A stretch of 57,343 nucleotides of DNA from Gnetum montanum (lineage: Eukaryota; Streptophyta; Gnetopsida; Gnetales; Gnetaceae), in contig MNCI01029688.1 in the NCBI GenBank assembly GCA_015680685.1, positions 781,956-839,298 on the forward strand, written 5' to 3'. The position numbers and the translations under genes are program-made. A model generated the notes under the pieces. That model saw nothing but the letters and a program-made list of their open reading frames with translations. It was not told the origin of the DNA and did no database searches. How positions within the stretch are numbered: the stretch's first letter is position 1; the number at the start of each line of letters is the position of its first letter. Below, piece by piece: positions 48,183 to 57,343 of this stretch.

Positions 48183-51100
48183 TCAGGCAAAGGTTGCTGA
48201 CCATTTTTCTACAAATTTTATCAATTTTCTCTTTTGTTCAGTAGCAAGCTTAGCATTAATGATAATCAACCTTCCATTTTTCAAAAATACATATTCCATT
48301 CTAGTCAGTAATGTCTTTAATTCAAGGGGCTCTTGTTTAAAATTGTCAAGGATTTCTAGCTCACCCCAATTGATATCATCATTTTCTCCTTTAGAGAGTT
48401 GGTGATGAACTTGCTCGAGTTCATCCATCCTTGCAACATATTCATACATTAGGCCCTTAGTAGGTTCCATGCATAATGTACTACTGCTAGCATTAGCTGT
48501 CAACCACTAGATGACTTTTTGTTTTGTGGTTGTTGCATACAAACATCTCTGGATATCAGCTTCTGGTGCACACTACTTGCATGTAGAGAAAGATGTTTTC
48601 TTTATTGACCATAACTTTTGCACACAATGGCACCCTGAATTGCTGTACGTGATACATGGAACTCTTTTCTTCTTGATCTTTCCAAACTCATTTTCTTTTG
48701 ATATTTCCAAGGAAAGATCTCTAATGCCCATTTTGACATCAATAGTACTTAGCCAAGCCCTTCCCATAATAATTGGAAAGTCCCCCTTATAGTTATTTAC
48801 TTTGATTACTAGGAAGTCAGTGGGATATGACCATCCACAAATGATGGTGATGATGTCCTCAACTAGTCCCAATGAAATAGTGATGGATTGGTCCACCAGT
48901 TCCTGCTAAATGTTGCTCTTCTTCAAGGGAGGAAGGTTCCACATTGTGTACAGCTTATGTAGATAAAACTAACAGCAAAACCATAGTTAAGAAGAGCTTT
49001 ACAAGGCTTAGTCCCAACAATTTGCAAGTAAACTAGGGGACTCCCAAGATTAGCTAATTTTTTAGGTAGGTTACTAGCTCGAATCCAATCATATAAAGCA
49101 TGTGTGAACATTATAGTATGGATTTGAGAAGGATTTTGGTTTGAAGGGGACTTGGATAAAGAGGAAATAGAGGAAGTTGGAGGAGTAGGGTTACCAACCA
49201 TTGATGTGTCTGAGGGATTTGGTGGACTACCAGGTTGGAAGAAGGGTCTTTTCTTTGTTCATGGTTCCAACTCACTTGATGGATTAATTGATTATAGATT
49301 AGCCACCCTCATAGTGTTCCTTTATTGTGGTTGTGCAAGAAATTCAACCTACATGGACAGAGTAGGTAGTAGCTGTGCAGGAGGTGGAGGAGTAGGTGTA
49401 GGAATAGGAGGTGCATGAGGGTAGTAGGTGGCATCCCTCCTTGAATAGGGTGATTGGTATGTTTCAAGAGGGTAGTGGTGAGGTTGGTAAGTGGTAACAT
49501 GGCTAGAGGAGTCCCTTGTAGATAAAGGTTGCTGAACATAGTAACCATATGGATTTGGTTGCCGGTAAGGATATTATTGTCTTGGAGGTGGCAATGCCCA
49601 CGATTGTGATTGTTGCCACTATTGGTACAATTCATAGGGTTGTAGAGAAGTTTCACTTGGATAGTATTGCTATGGTTGGTGGAATTATCAAGGATTTCCT
49701 TATGGATAAGGAAATCTTTTGAGAATTTTCCTTTGTGCAAGTCGTGAATGTAAGGCATACACCTTAGATTCCTACAAGTGTGATATAACTGGATAACATC
49801 TCGTAGGATGTTCATACTGGTAGATATTACACCTACCATCATCATTTGAGTCACTATCTATAGCCATCTCTACTGTAGCCATTTTACCTTTACCCTTAGA
49901 TATGGTACATTCAGCCTCCTTACACCTTCGATGCTCACGCTCACGACTTTGCTCCTTGGATTCTTCAGCAATTTTTAAGACAACTTGAAACCTATTGTCC
50001 ATGGAGTCCCATAATTGATCAACCTTAGCCATAATTTCTTATTGTAATTTCTATAATGGCAAGGTTTTCTAATTAACCACCTCATCTTTGGCGAATTCAT
50101 CCTCATTGTCATAAAATCAAACCCATTTTTTCAAATAGAAGGGTCCTTGTTGTATTCTTCTACACTTTCACATTTTCTTAGTTCTTCCTCCTCCTTGGCT
50201 ACCTACTCAATTAATTTTTGAATTTGATGGATGCTTAAATCTGTCAATCTGCCTTGGGCATAGACACCAAGGATTTTCTTGGTTTCAAACTACAACCTGT
50301 CTATGATATGGCGAAGTTGATCAAGTTGAGAGTATCCATGGCTGGGACACTTATGTAATAGAGAGTAGTATTGGCCAATAGCAGCATCTAAGGGCTCATG
50401 ATTCCCTTGTTTCCACCCTTGATTTTTTTTCTTAGATTTGGTACTTAGGAGTACATTTGATATTTTTCATTGAATAATTCCAACATCGTACTCCACCACC
50501 TGATTGATTTTGGTTCCAAGGATTGATACCAATTTTCTGCATCCTTTATGAGTGTCCTTTGAAATAATTTTAACTTTTGCCATTTTTCTCAATATTTTGC
50601 AAGGCACATGTATCTTGGAAGGCCTGGAGATGATTTTTTAGATCAGCATCATATCCTCCCTTGAACCAAGGGATGTTGTTCATATCCAGCCTCTTTATTT
50701 TGCTATCCTTCACATGCCTTGTTGGAATCCTCACAGCCTCTGCAACATTCAACATGCCCCAAGTAGTAAGTAGAGGTTTATCAAGGCCATGATGGTGGTG
50801 CCTACAATGTTCTCTACTAGCCCTTCTTTCTTGATGATGGGCCTCTCTGTATTGCCCATGTCTTTGGTCATGATTGTCCCAATAGTCCCTTTTGTTGTTC
50901 TAGTCCCGTTGGTCACCTCCATCATGGTTATTTATTTTGTGGCCATGATTTGAACCAGAAGAAGAAGATGATGATGATGATGAAGGGGAAGAAGAAGGGG
51001 AACTTGCTTTGCATTGATGCCTATCATCCTTCCTATGATGCTCGCAACCACGATTCCGATCATGATCTCTTTTGTCCTTCTTTTCTTAACTTGCACCTAC

Positions 51101-51610
51101 AGATCCATTTTTGTCATTAGATCTATTTTGACTAGAACCTAGATTATGTATTGTGGATTGTACATTCTAGCTGAGGGCTCCTTAAACAAAGTTAAAGAGA
51201 GGAGAATCACTAAAGAAGTGGTCGCCTTCATTAAGTGGGCCAAGCAGAGGTGGAAAGATATTTGACCCCTTACCCTTCATAAGCTTGTGTTGGTGCTCTA
51301 GCTATCAATCCTTTAGTCTTTGTGCTTCAGTGGGATGATAATCCCTTGAGTTGGGATCTCACATCTCATATTCTCCATGGAGATGTTGAAGCCCGTGTCA
51401 CGTGAGCATTAGCTGGAGCATTCCAAAAATACATTAGTCAAGTGGCAACACAATGTTGCCTTTCATATCATGCCATCACATCAATTCATCTTGATGCAAG
51501 ATGAAGGTAAAGTTTGGTACATATTCATTAGGATGAGCATATACCACCTGGTATTACTAAGGCACTTGAACTGCCTTGGGTGGAGTTGGGCTCCTATGAG
51601 AAGAAAACAT
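48183..51610 (-). pseudogene. Element D gag-protease, degraded
   Basis: The start codon is at 51610, 149 nt from the primer site. The capsid-like core begins near 50755 (VRIPTRHVKDSKIKRLD, IPWFKGGYDADLKNHLQAF) and is frameshifted after it. The zinc knuckle near 49850 has lost its second Cys (CNIYQYEHPTRC). The protease at 49100-48600 keeps the flanking IIMGRAWLST, but its catalytic DSG is changed to NYG (ALLNYGFAVSFI). Several frameshifts and stops are present. Serine-coding trinucleotide runs lie at about 50955-50985. The order of domains is the same as in the intact ORF of element B. Confidence 0.8.
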
Positions 51611-51758
51611 TTTGTGTTAATAAACGTGTAAACAATGTGTAGTTGAGGTTTAATTTAATGATAATAATTTTTTTCTTTTCATAGGATTTAACTCTTAGGG
51701 TTCGAAAAATGAGGTTACTAAGTTTCACTAGGTTTAGATAGTACACGAAGAACTACAG

Positions 51759-51776
51759 TCCCTAGCAATGGTGCCA
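51759..51776 (-). other. Element D primer-binding site (tRNA-Asp)
   Basis: TCCCTAGCAATGGTGCCA differs from the plant tRNA-Asp end only by C-to-T or G-to-A changes at four positions, each within an original CpG or next to one. One base separates it from the LTR. Confidence 0.7.
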
Positions 51777-51777
51777 A

Positions 51778-52648
51778 TGATGAGCAGCAAGGTACCCGTA
51801 CGTCCAACCATTTGAATCATAGGCATTCATGTGAAATTCAGTTGAATTCCACAAACTATAATTACTAAGTATGCTAAAGCTAAATAGTGCATATTTGTTG
51901 TCCATTTGTCATCTTTCGAGTCCCACTTGTGGAATGCAATTGTATGGTTAAGTGTGATTGAGGTGTAAGATTTTTATTATTTTATGTTTTTATCAAATTA
52001 TTCACCTAGAACAAGAATGAAAGAAAGAGTGATTAAATGCTAAGTAAACTATGGTCTAATCTAGCCTAACACAAGTAACTGTTCCCACTTTTTAGACACA
52101 TCCTAAACCTTGTGCAAACATTGTTGGGTTGTCAAACGCTAGTTGTTTTTAAGCTACCAAGCATCACACGTATGTTCAAAGGGGTCATGCTTGTGTATCT
52201 TAATAAATTGCTTAATTAATAAAAATTAATTACTACATCAATAACATTAATGTAAATTGCATAAAATCACAATATGTAAATGCATAAGAAAGAAAGTCTT
52301 AAGTGCTACAAGGAATGGATTAAAGAGTTCATCTTTATTGCCAACACACTAGTGTGTTTAGGTACATCGATGCTTAAATAAAGTTTTGTTCACACTTAGA
52401 CCTCCTACTGCGGGCACTTGGAAAATATTCTAACTTTCAAATGGACAAATTGCAAGAGTTTCGCTACTTGACTACCAAAAACTTACTTCCAATTGTGTGC
52501 TTGGGCATTGTATTTATAGACCTGAGAATAACCCTACAATATCAAATGTATGATATCACATCTTGGGCTATGATATTGTGTACCCAATATTGTGTACCCC
52601 ATATCATGGCTACCTCGATATTAGACCATTTAAAAACATGATTTATCA
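51778..52648 (-). repeat. Element D 5' LTR
   Basis: This 871-bp LTR runs TGATGAGCAG to TTTATCA. The TATA complement is at 52511-52518, and decayed GATATC-type words (TATGATATCACAT, TATGATATTGTG, CATATCATGG) are at about 52550-52625. The CACAC duplication follows at 52649. Confidence 0.88.
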
Positions 52649-53270
52649 CACACCATACAGAGACATACTTTCTTTTATGGTTGATAGTAGGGATGATGAT
52701 ATACTAATGAGAAGCTATAGAATTAAAGAAGAAAATTAAGAAAAAAATCATAACAAATCCCCTTGAGGTCACATCCTTTTTCATTTCCACTTGGTTCTTT
52801 TTGAGTTTGTTGGATAATAAGATCACATGTTACTTTTAGTTTGTATGTGAAAGAATCTTTATGTTTCCATGATGCATACTCCATATGGACAAATGGAATG
52901 AATGGATGTCTCAAAATCATTGCTTAATGCCACCAAACAAATAATAGATTGTTAATAGAAAACATAATCCAAGGAAAACTTTTTTAAAATTTTCAAAATT
53001 CATAGTATCTATGAAAAAAAATGAAATATTTCAATTAAGAATAAATAAAATTATAAAAAAATAAAAAGAAAAATATATAAAATAATCAGTAAAAAATAAA
53101 GAAAATGGAAAACATATAAAGAATGTTGCAAAATAAAAAGAAAGAAAAATTATTTATTCACATCAAGGTTTTATGGGAGATGGATATCTCCCCTATGACT
53201 AAGTTGGAAAGAGGAGATTTAGAAAATGGAGGATGCTTGTTCTTGGTCAAAGGATTTAGTATTGTGGTTG
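52649..53270 (-). other. Element C pol end and 3' non-coding region, right of element D
   Basis: An A-rich low-complexity tract at about 53025-53155 is followed by CCTATGACTAAGTTGG at 53192. That marks the end of the pol frame, as in D at 45483. The sequence is cut at 53271 by the LTR of element F. Confidence 0.55.
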
Positions 53271-54175
53271 TGATAAACCCTTAATTGTTCTATTTTTAGC
53301 TAAGTAAAAGCTTAAATTTTAATTTTTTATTATTTTACCTCATTGAAGTGCATCGATTTTTGTGATGCTTATCGATAAGTACTAATTATATTATTGAGTC
53401 TCTACAATTGTAGGTCATCACAGGATCTATAGAAATTAAACCAAATTATATCAATTTTTGTATTTTTNCAAAAAATTCTTGTATTAAACATCAAGCCTTT
53501 TCACATATACTAAAGCAAACTTAGCCATAATTAGGAAAATATAAATATTTAGGAAATCAATTTGTATCAAATACTTCGATGTCAATTGGTTACAAGATAT
53601 CAAATTGTATCATGGTTTCTATGTTCTTCAATGATCGATTAATGCAAATTGATGTCTTCATTCCTTGGTGAGGTACTCACTCCCATAATCGAATGTTATC
53701 AATGTTTGTTGCAAAAAATACAAAAATTGATATAATTTGGTTTAATTTCTATAGATCCTGTGATGACCTACAATTGTAGAGACTCAATAATATAATTAGT
53801 ACTTATCGATAAGCNCTTTTAGATCTCCTAAGAGGCTATGAAGTTAGTACATTGTAAAGATAGCAACGTAGGACAACAAATTAGGTAGCATCTTCTTTAT
53901 AATATTCTAGCATTCATGTTAATCTTATGTGATTTCAATTTGGTTTTCACATTTGAACTTGACACTAGAAGTTAGGATGAAAACTTTGATTTTACTTATG
54001 AGTAATAGTCATAAGTGTGGAATTTAAATTGGATTTAGATCTAACCATTTATTTTCTTAATTATCTCTTTAACTTTGAACCATTCCTCCATGGATATGAC
54101 TCATGGATTAGTCACAGATGAGGTGATGTCTCTACAACAAAGGTAACTTAGCACCAAACCTTGGCTAGGTTATCA
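53271..54175 (+). repeat. Element F 5' LTR, containing the two Ns
   Basis: The LTR is bounded by TGATAAACCC and GGTTATCA, giving TGATAA/TTATCA inverted ends, followed by ATT and the primer site. The observed length is 905 bp, but 53469-53814 is probably misplaced (see the inverted repeat), so the true length is uncertain. Confidence 0.7.
53367..53815. repeat. Exact 101-bp inverted repeat bounded by single Ns
   Basis: 53367-53467 is the exact reverse complement of 53714-53814 (101 of 101 positions). An N follows the left arm at 53468 and another follows the right arm at 53815. The spacer is 246 bp including the first N. Homology ends exactly at both Ns. This looks like an assembly join and not like biology. 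Confidence 0.9.
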
Positions 54176-54178
54176 ATT

Positions 54179-54196
54179 TGGTGCTATTACCGAGGA
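54179..54196 (+). other. Element F primer-binding site (tRNA-Asp)
   Basis: TGGTGCTATTACCGAGGA differs from the Athila primer site TGGCGCCGTTGCCGGGGA at five positions, all C-to-T or G-to-A, as expected from decay of methylated cytosines. Confidence 0.7.
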
Positions 54197-55199
54197 GGTT
54201 GGTAGAGTTAATCATCATCAACAATTTTGTATGATTTTTAAAGATTTATTTTATAGATTTAGAACTTCTAAAAAGGTACACACTATTTTCATTTGCATTT
54301 TCTTTTTTTAGTAGTTTTATAAATTTTTTCTTTTAATTTTTTTTCTTGTAAAAAAAATTAAGAACAAGGAAAAGGTATAATTACAAGAATCAGGTTCCAT
54401 AACTTTTTAGACTAAAGAAAATGTAAAAAAAATCTATAATTAAGGTAGTAATTACAAGGGTAATTAAATCAATTTGCAAAGTCTTAGGATTCGGTACCCA
54501 TGAATGTGCTAATGAAGAGTGCATTTGTTAAATAAAACCAACTAAGCAACCTAAAAATCCATCATGAATTTAACCTTGTAGAAACACTACTAGCTATTAT
54601 AAATATATCCAAACCAGCTTGAAACAAGCAAGAGGAACAAGGACAACCTAGCTCTATTTCCTTAACCTCTATTATCGAGTAAAATTATAACAAGGAGAGA
54701 GATCCAATAGAAATACTTCAAGAGAGGGCAAAGACATAATTTAAATTTTCTACATATTTCAATCCTCTTTTTAATATACCAACTATCACAATGCAGATCA
54801 TGAATTCAACCATGATGGCAAGTTTTCAAATTAAGCTTTAGCCAAATACTAGGTAATGTATCCATAATTGGAGTAACCACCCAACTGGTGAGTACATTAA
54901 ATCTAGAAATTCCCATCACATTAGCAAACTTTGTTTCCATATCAATTCTAATTGTAACTCCAATAGTAGCTACTACTTTTATGATTGGGTCTCCTTCACA
55001 CCATACACCTCCTCTAGTTTCATTTGGCTCAATTCCTTGTTCCTTTGGTAGTATAAGCTCTAATATTCTAGTTGGACAAGCCTACTAGGAACAACTCTTA
55101 GGGACTTATTAAACCAAAGAACATCGGTAATACCCCAAGGACTATTATTTTTTCCCAAGGAAGGGATGTTGAAGTGAAAAATATTCAATCATCCATATA
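54197..55199 (+). other. Element F leader and gag N-terminal region, decayed
   Basis: No domain could be recognised in this kilobase between the primer site and the gag core. It includes A/T runs at 54300-54360. A 66-codon frame near 54888 has no family match. Confidence 0.4.
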
Positions 55200-56551
55200 A
55201 GGAAATTTGAAACCACACTTGGAATGTGGCATCTCAAAGTTGAGATAGAACTAAAATGATTACCTTCAAATGAACATTGAAAGATAAAGATAATTTTTGG
55301 CTACAAACCCTTAGGACACAAATTAGTTCATGGGATGAATTCAAGGCTATCTATCTCTAAAGGTTTTTTTTTCCAATGATATGTTGTACTCATTAAGAAA
55401 GAAACTAATGAGTTTCATGCACCAAGAAGATGAGGATTATGAGAGTACTTTTGATAGGTTTAAAGGGTTGTTCTTAAAAAACCCCAACCGTGGATTTCTA
55501 TACCACCAACTTATCCAAATCTTTCTAGAATACCTATTATCATATTGTAGGTAAAATGTTGGCTTTTCATGTGGTGGAAATATATTGAATGCAAAATTAT
55601 AGGATGATTGGAGGATAATAGATTCATTGGTTGAACAAAGTGAGAGATGGACAAAACCCAACGTCATGCAAGGCATGACTTAACAAATTGAACAACTAAA
55701 TAAAAAATTGATGAGTTAATGCATTTAATAAAGAAATAAGACCATTTGATGCAAAGTGAAGTATCTAACCTTTATGGTAGCCACCAATATGATTGCACCA
55801 CTTGTACAACCTTAGCATATTGTCATGAGGAAGTACAAGAATATGTGAAGGGTTTTCAACAATATAGAAGCCATCCAATAGCCACATTCCAACAAAGACT
55901 ACCTTTTGAATAATAATACTTTCAAAATAATTACAGATATTTTAAGAGCCCAACTAGTGAACACTTGGACAAAATCAATCAAAGTTTTACTTCCTTCATT
56001 GAAGGAAGTAGTTAATTCATGAATGAAACATGGAGATGATTTCAAGACCTAAGAAAGAATGAATTACCTTCTCAACTAGAGCCAAATCCTACATCACAAA
56101 GAAAGGGTAAGGAACAATTGCATTCTATAAACACTAGGAGTGGAAAAATTATTAAGCCTAGATGTAAGAAGAAGGTTAGCTTTCAAGAAGTTGAGATACA
56201 AGCAAAGGATTAGACACATATATTGAACAACAAGGAAAGTAATTAACCAATTGGGAAAGAAGAACAATCACTAACCTCTCCCCATTTACCTAGGAAAATA
56301 GTTTTTCCTTCCCTAAACAATTGCAAGAGGAATTTACAACCAAAGCACATATAGAAAAAATGTTTAATGAGTTATATTTGCATATTCCATTAGAACAAGC
56401 TATAAAAGACACACCTCTTTATGCTAAATACTTAAGGGAATTATGTACGAAAAAGAGAAAAGAAAGAATTCCTAGAAAATTTTATTTGATTAAGAATTTT
56501 TCTAAACTTATAAAAAGCAGTTCTAAAATACCAAGATCCAGGGGTTCCTAG
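55200..56551 (+). pseudogene. Element F gag, degraded
   Basis: The + strand reads, across frameshifts, SWDEFKAIYL at about 55335. It then reads LRKKLMSFMHQEDEDYESTF, RFKGLFLKNPNRGFLYHQLI and FLEYLLSYC at 55390-55550, the Athila gag pattern in which a CPxHG-like segment precedes a short helix pair. The 56321-56551 frame (MFNELYLHIPLEQAIKDTPL, YAKYLRELCTKKRK) corresponds to the Athila stretch just before protease (LHINIPFxDALEQMPxYAKF). Stops interrupt all parts. Confidence 0.7.
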
Positions 56552-57343
56552 AATTTAAATTAAGATAAATGAAAAGAATATTAAGAATTCCCTATTGGAT
56601 TTAGGAGCTAGCATCAATATTATGCTACTTGAAATGGCTAGGTCACTTGATTTACAATACATAAGGAAAGAAAATATGATAATATCTTTGGTTGATGGCC
56701 CCAATGTGAAATCCATAGGAGTGGAGGAACGTTTAATAGTGGAGTTTGAAAGAGGAAACCCATCATATTAGGTAGACCCTGGTTAGCAATAGCTGATGTA
56801 GTAATCAATTGTAGATCAAGGGAACTCTAATTACTTTATGCTAATCTTACTTTTATGGTTAACATATATGAAAAAGAAAAGGAGGACTAACTGAATTAAG
56901 ATAAAAAAAGAAGCAAAAATTCTCTATGCAATATCCACATTAGCAATGGCACAAGATAGGGAAGCATTAGTATTAAATAATTTTGAGAAAGGATCCTTAG
57001 AACCCTCTAGAAAAGAACAATAAGATCTTCTTGATCAAATTTTAAATTTGGGATTAGGAAATACTGGGCAAATAATTTAATCACCAAATAATGATTCTTT
57101 AAATCTTAGAGAATTATCTAGCAATATTAAGTACATTTTCCTTGATCAAAATAAATCCTTAATAATAAATTTCCAACTTTCTAATGGACAAGAAGAAAAA
57201 TTGGTAGAAGTTTTAAGAAGAAAGTCTAAGGCATTTTCATGGAGTTATGGAGACCTCCATCAAGGAATTTCATCCAACATATGCCAACATCACATCTATC
57301 TGGAAGATAATGTAAAATTGGTAATAATTCCCCCTAGAAGAAT
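56552..57343 (+). pseudogene. Element F protease and start of RT, cut by the window end
   Basis: NSLLDLGASINIMLLEMARSL at about 56590-56650 is the protease active site in the DLGAS form typical of Athila. The flap-side stretch, including a decayed ILGRPW motif, follows to 56790. From about 57180 a frame reads LSNGQEEKLVEVLRRKSKAF, then ISSNICQHHIYLEDN at 57265-57313. This matches the Athila stretch (GISPSICMHKIxLEE) just before RT. The frame is broken between these parts. Confidence 0.75.

Larger units (their letters stand above)
33839..52648 (-). mobile_element. Element D: Athila-like element with gag-protease-pol, hosting element E
   Basis: LTRs lie at 33839-34707 and 51778-52648. The 5-bp target duplication CACAC is present at 33834-33838 and 52649-52653. 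Removing D rejoins the ACCACACCATGCAAAGA-like block that B keeps intact. Without element E it measures about 10 kb. Gag-protease is at 51610-48183 and pol at about 48180-45420. The downstream ORF of C and E was not found. LTR divergence is visibly larger than in B or E, which fits its older position in the nest. Stops and frameshifts in every gene make it inactive now. Confidence 0.88.
30545..53270 (-). mobile_element. Element C: Athila-like family member, split by element D, cut by element F
   Basis: C occupies 30545-33838 and 52649-53270, and element D lies between. Its 3' LTR (30545-31449) is followed by the downstream ORF remnant (32200-31860), an internal promoter-like region (about 32970-32870), and the family 3' non-coding region (33200-33838), which continues at 52649. 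At 53160-53240 is the pol terminus: CCTATGACTAAGTTGG with a preceding A-rich tract, matching B at 23704 and D at 45483. The rest of pol, gag and the 5' LTR would lie to the right of element F. C interrupts a copia reverse transcriptase. It is the oldest of the four family members by position. Confidence 0.75.
53271..57343 (+). mobile_element. Element F: Athila-like Ty3/gypsy element, 5' part
   Basis: The 5' LTR is 53271-54175, the tRNA-Asp primer site 54179-54196, gag about 55200-56530, protease about 56560-56850, and the start of RT runs off the end. It is on the opposite strand to its host, element C. Its gag and protease differ from those of B-E and match classical Athila elements (protease DLGASI). 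It has stops in all regions. The last 5 bp before the LTR are GGTTG, the candidate target duplication, whose partner is outside the window. Confidence 0.8.

Noticed and set aside
53367-53814. Large palindrome as a hairpin, MITE or cruciform
   Set aside because: The arms end exactly at the two Ns, and the identity is perfect in an otherwise decayed element. An assembly join is simpler.

Overview
This window is nuclear DNA of a seed plant with a large, retrotransposon-packed, AT-rich genome. A gymnosperm is plausible, but nothing in the sequence proves it. The evidence for a plant is a spliced gene for a plant-type protein N-terminal methyltransferase and LTR retrotransposons of plant lineages (Ty1/copia, Tat, Athila). 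Most strikingly, several elements have primer-binding sites matching the 3' end of plant tRNA-Asp, as in Athila elements. One host gene is recognised. Almost everything else is mobile DNA of different ages.

Layout, using letters for the Ty3/gypsy elements. 180-1330: decayed Ty1/copia RT/RNase H (+). 1460-4700: no gene recognised. 4780-8195: element A, a heavily mutated Tat-lineage pol with two RNase H domains (-). 8230-8900 and 9290-9990: degenerate repeats. 10150-10732: 3' end of an RTE-like LINE (+). 11455-11617: possible SINE. 12134-15669: the NTM1-type methyltransferase gene in eight exons (+). 15670-20590: no gene, including a 3 kb purine-rich stretch. 20591-27530: element B (-), which has an intact 1114-codon gag-protease ORF but no pol. 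27531-28300: LTR-like sequence. 28300-30544: Ty1/copia remnant (+), interrupted by element C.

From 30545 the window is a nest. Element C (-, starts 30545) sits in the copia reverse transcriptase. Element D (-, 33839-52648, target duplication CACAC) sits in C. Element E (-, 36180-45006, target duplication ACATC) sits in D. Element F (+, Athila-like, starts 53271 and runs off the window) sits in the remaining part of C.

B, C, D and E are one family. They share TGATGAG-type LTR ends, the tRNA-Asp primer site, a related gag, a common 3' non-coding region and a recurring polypurine-like 11-mer. They carry different gene sets: D has gag-protease-RT-RNase H-integrase; B has gag-protease only; E has gag plus a downstream ORF and neither protease nor pol; C preserves the downstream ORF. 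In E the downstream ORF has its own promoter-like region carrying the GATATC palindromes found in its LTR. In C the corresponding region carries a different motif set, which C's own LTR also carries. This matched change, the partly deleted non-autonomous copies and the repeated 11-mer are the most interesting features. Two single Ns at 53468 and 53815 flank an exact 101-bp inverted repeat that looks like a contig placed backwards.
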